Positions 62,050 to 64,000 of a DNA stretch of 64,000 bases are shown here, piece by piece (position 1 is the first letter of the stretch; every line of letters begins with the position of its first letter). The stretch is from Chlamydiales bacterium (lineage in GTDB: Bacteria > Chlamydiota > Chlamydiia > Chlamydiales > SM23-39), in contig JANQFC010000032.1 of the NCBI GenBank assembly GCA_028278035.1, forward strand, positions 1-64,000. Reading direction: 5' to 3'. The notes under the pieces were generated by a model that did no database searches, had not been told where the DNA came from, and saw nothing but the letters and a program-made list of their open reading frames with translations. The position numbers were made by a program, and so were the translations under genes.

Positions 62050-62276
62050 TGTCGCGTTTTTTATTTTGGTTTGTTGTTTTTTTAACGGTAGGTGGTTTAG
62101 CCCTGCATTATAAGGTAGATATCCCATATGTATTGTCATGGGTAGGAAAATTACCTGGAGATGTTGTTGTTAGGAAACATCGAACCTTATTTTATCTGCC
62201 AATATTATCTTCTGCTATTAGTTCTTTAATATTAACTTTTTTAGTTCATGTTTTTGATTCGAATAATAAAAGTTAA
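62049..62276 (+). CDS. DUF2905-like small membrane protein
   Basis: 75 residues with two hydrophobic segments (~3-20 and ~49-66). The middle block VLSWVGKLPGDVVVRKHRTLFYLPIL matches the 'G+LPGD.....F.FP' layout of DUF2905 small membrane proteins. Function is unknown. It shares one base with the trxA stop codon and converges with trmL, overlapping by 4 nt. Confidence 0.75.
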   Translation: MSRFLFWFVVFLTVGGLALHYKVDIPYVLSWVGKLPGDVVVRKHRTLFYLPILSSAISSLILTFLVHVFDSNNKS

Positions 62277-62716
62277 AAAATAAATTTTTGTTTTTCCAAT
62301 CCTTTATAAATGGCAATAGCTACACTGTTAGATAAATTTAAACAGCGAGCATTTTTCTTCATGGGTATAGTAACAAATTTATCTGGGTATTTTTCTAAAA
62401 AGAGAGGAGTAAGACCTGAAGTTTCATTTCCAAAAATTAATAAAGTATCTTTTGTATATTCTACATCACTATATAATTTTGTAACTTTGGAAGAAAAAAA
62501 ATAAAAAGATGTGTGGTTTTGAAGATAACTATCTAAATCTTCAATTTTTTCTATTTCAACGTCTAAGTAATCAAGTCCTGCCCTTTTCATTTGTCTATTT
62601 GATAAAGAAAAACCACAAGGTGTTACAACAGCTAATTTTGAGTTTGTAACAGAGCATGTTCTTATTATATTTCCGGTGTTTTGAGGGATTTTGGGTTGAA
62701 AAAGTATTATTTTCAT
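62273..62716 (-). CDS. trmL: tRNA (cytidine/uridine(34)-2'-O)-methyltransferase, SPOUT (TrmL/SpoU) family
   Basis: 147 residues, the length of TrmL. IILFQPKIPQNTGNIIRTCS (motif 1, with Asn and Arg), LIFGNETSGLTPLFLEK (motif 2) and RCLNLSNSVAIAIYKGLEKQ (motif 3) form the trefoil-knot SAM site. It methylates the ribose of the wobble base of tRNA-Leu; exact target is inferred. The start overlaps the mip stop by 4 nt. The order trxA-spoU-mip-aspS is as in C. trachomatis (from memory). Confidence 0.88.
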   Translation of the reverse strand: MKIILFQPKIPQNTGNIIRTCSVTNSKLAVVTPCGFSLSNRQMKRAGLDYLDVEIEKIEDLDSYLQNHTSFYFFSSKVTKLYSDVEYTKDTLLIFGNETSGLTPLFLEKYPDKFVTIPMKKNARCLNLSNSVAIAIYKGLEKQKFIF

Positions 62717-63396
62717 TGCATTATTTTAATAGCTTGGGTTGCTATTTCTTTATTTTCAGGCAACATATCAGTTGCATCTGTTTTTATAATTTCTACATCA
62801 AAAACCAAAAGTTCATTTCTAGATTTTTCGAAGCCCAAAGTTGGATGGATATAAATAGTTCTTTTTTCATGTTCTTTCATGCCGATTAGAGCTTTTTTTA
62901 ATCCTTCGATAGTGTTGTCCAAAGAAATCATTTCTTCAGATGATACAAAGCTTTTTCCATCTAGATATTTGCCGGTATATTTGATAATAGGATTGTTATA
63001 AATTTGTACTTGAGGACCGTTGCCGGTTTTAGTTATTTTATATTGAAGTTTGTTTTTTTCGATTTCTGTAATATCTGGATTTTGTGAGTTTTTGGATAAA
63101 AATTCATTAGCTTCTTTTAAATTTTTTTCAGAGATTTTTTCAATATGTTTTTTTTGGATTTTTGCAAGAGCTTTTAAGCAATCTTCTTCATTTATAGGAA
63201 TTTCTTTTTGTTTGTTGGCTTTTTTTAATCCTTTTACTACTCTTTTTAAATCTAACTGCAGACCTAAATCGTCTAAACTTTTGCCAATCATATGTCCTAT
63301 AGATTCGGATAATTCTTTAACATCAATATTTTCTTTTTCTTCAGCTAGTAAAAAAGATGAGAAAATCAAAAAAATAAAAAGTAATTTTTTATACAT
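62713..63396 (-). CDS. mip: FKBP-type peptidyl-prolyl isomerase, Mip family
   Basis: 227 residues. Signal peptide MYKKLLFIFLIFSSFLLA|EE; unlike Chlamydia Mip there is no lipobox Cys. Residues ~25-110 form the alpha-helical dimer domain (ESIGHMIGKSLDDLG, then long helix). The FKBP domain runs from ~120 to 212, with YTGKYLDGKSF, GLKKALIGMKEHEKRTIYIHP, GFEKSRNELLVFDVEIIK. It folds envelope or host proteins. It starts 2 nt after the aspS stop (63399) and overlaps trmL. Confidence 0.87.
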   Translation of the reverse strand: MYKKLLFIFLIFSSFLLAEEKENIDVKELSESIGHMIGKSLDDLGLQLDLKRVVKGLKKANKQKEIPINEEDCLKALAKIQKKHIEKISEKNLKEANEFLSKNSQNPDITEIEKNKLQYKITKTGNGPQVQIYNNPIIKYTGKYLDGKSFVSSEEMISLDNTIEGLKKALIGMKEHEKRTIYIHPTLGFEKSRNELLVFDVEIIKTDATDMLPENKEIATQAIKIMQ

Positions 63397-63398
63397 AA

Positions 63399-64000
63399 TT
63401 AGTACCCGCTAATTTGTTCTTCTTGTATGGTTTTTACATTCACTTCTTCTAATTGTTTTTTATTAACAAAAGAAGGAGCCTGCATCATTAAATCTAATCC
63501 TTTTAAAGTTTTGGGGAAAGCAATAACATCTCTAATATTGTCCGTGTTAGTGAGAAGCATCATTATTCTATCAAATCCAAAAGCAATGCCCAAGTGAGGA
63601 GGAGTGCCGTAATTTAAAGCTTCCGTGAAAAATCCGAACTTTAACTGGATATCATTTTCTGTTAATTTTAATGCTTTAAAAATCTTTTTTTGTACTTCGC
63701 TGTCGTGTATACGTCTTGATCCACCAGCAATTTCATAACCATTTAAGACTAGATCATAAGCTTCAGCTCTTACTTTTAAAGGATCTTTATCTAAAAGATC
63801 AATGTCCTCAGGGTGAGGATTAGTAAAAGGATGGTGCAGAGAGGTTATTTCTCCTTCTTTGTTTTTTTCAAATAAAGGAAAGTCAGTGACCCATAATAAT
63901 TTATAATCGTTATCTTTTATTAAATTTCTGTCTTTAGCTATTTTTCTTCTTAAATGATCTAATGCCTGATTTACTAAATCTTTTTTTTCTGCTGCTATGA
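63399..64000 (-). CDS. aspS: aspartyl-tRNA synthetase (partial, N-terminal two thirds outside window)
   Basis: The minus-strand frame enters from the window edge and gives the C-terminal ~200 residues. Class II motifs: LLWVTDFPLFEK, SLHHPFTNPHPEDIDLL, YDLVLNGYEIAGGSRRIHDS, and the motif 3 region GFFTEALNYGTPPHLGIAFGFDRIMM. The 'ALNYGTPPH' spelling is the bacterial AspRS type. Only the end of the gene is seen, followed 2 nt later by mip, matching the chlamydial mip-aspS pair. Confidence 0.96.
   Translation of the reverse strand, partial: IAAEKKDLVNQALDHLRRKIAKDRNLIKDNDYKLLWVTDFPLFEKNKEGEITSLHHPFTNPHPEDIDLLDKDPLKVRAEAYDLVLNGYEIAGGSRRIHDSEVQKKIFKALKLTENDIQLKFGFFTEALNYGTPPHLGIAFGFDRIMMLLTNTDNIRDVIAFPKTLKGLDLMMQAPSFVNKKQLEEVNVKTIQEEQISGY

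Overview
The window reads as a chromosome segment of a member of the Chlamydiota outside the genus Chlamydia (a 'chlamydia-like' or environmental chlamydia). DNA is strongly AT-rich and genes are tightly packed, often with 1-25 nt overlaps. The diagnostic genes are an ATP/ADP translocase (npt), the late-gene repressor Euo, a fused SecDF, succinate dehydrogenase sdhCAB, a Tsp protease, a Mip-type FKBP, a MurA with Asp at the fosfomycin-target position, a DUF2709-like protein and a leucine-type dehydrogenase. Gene order matches C. trachomatis as I remember it (comparison from memory, not computed). Family and genus cannot be fixed from sequence alone.

Layout. 1-8.1 kb: the C-terminally cut tolA/tonB-like gene, exbD and exbB, a eukaryote-like GT90 glycosyltransferase overlapping tatD, a protein with a natural polyhistidine tail, then sdhC-sdhA-sdhB. 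8.2-8.44 kb: an intergenic region with a well-folded ~200 nt RNA candidate ending in a terminator, possibly 6S RNA. 8.4-12 kb (minus): a 29-codon mS38-like gene, mnmG, a degenerate receiver protein, a secreted protein and a lipoate ligase-like gene. 12-15.8 kb: direct repeats, then an 1169-residue protein made of ~29-residue 'NIEKF' repeats, a probable effector. 15.8-18.6 kb: dnaB interrupted by a 431-residue intein. 18.7-21.1 kb: two tandem MOMP/Lpg1974-like barrel proteins with a strong terminator, then tRNA-Ser(GCU). 21.5-34.2 kb: a conserved membrane protein, rho, coaE, polA, sppA, mscS, pgsA, dedA, a large exported coiled-coil protein and npt. 34.4-38.2 kb: pgk, dnaQ-like, engB, tsaE and the DUF2709-like gene.

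38.4-61.7 kb holds ldh, argS, an ankyrin protein, epmB/kamA-like, murA, an orphan helical protein, ispF, cysJ-like, a 41-residue lipoprotein, gltX, tsp, euo, recJ, secDF, uppS, cdsA and a fused cmk-plsC reading frame. 61.7-64 kb: trxA, a DUF2905-like gene, trmL/spoU, mip and the 3' part of aspS. The DUF2709-like gene and trxA are neighbours in C. trachomatis, so the ~23 kb between them here looks like a rearrangement junction.

Together the genes cover housekeeping information processing (replication, tRNA charging and modification, Rho), envelope work (Tol/Exb, SecDF, UppS, CdsA, PlsC, MurA, porin-like proteins) and host-dependent energy use (Npt, Sdh, lipoate salvage). Accessory genes of possible host-interaction function (GT90, repeat protein, ankyrin protein, orphan helical protein, tiny lipoprotein) sit between conserved blocks. 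I saw no prophage, insertion sequence or CRISPR. No single locus stands out as an undescribed multi-gene system. The strongest leads are the ncRNA, the intein with a mutated endonuclease motif, the NIEKF-repeat protein, the Met/His-rich lipidated barrel protein and the cmk-plsC fusion.
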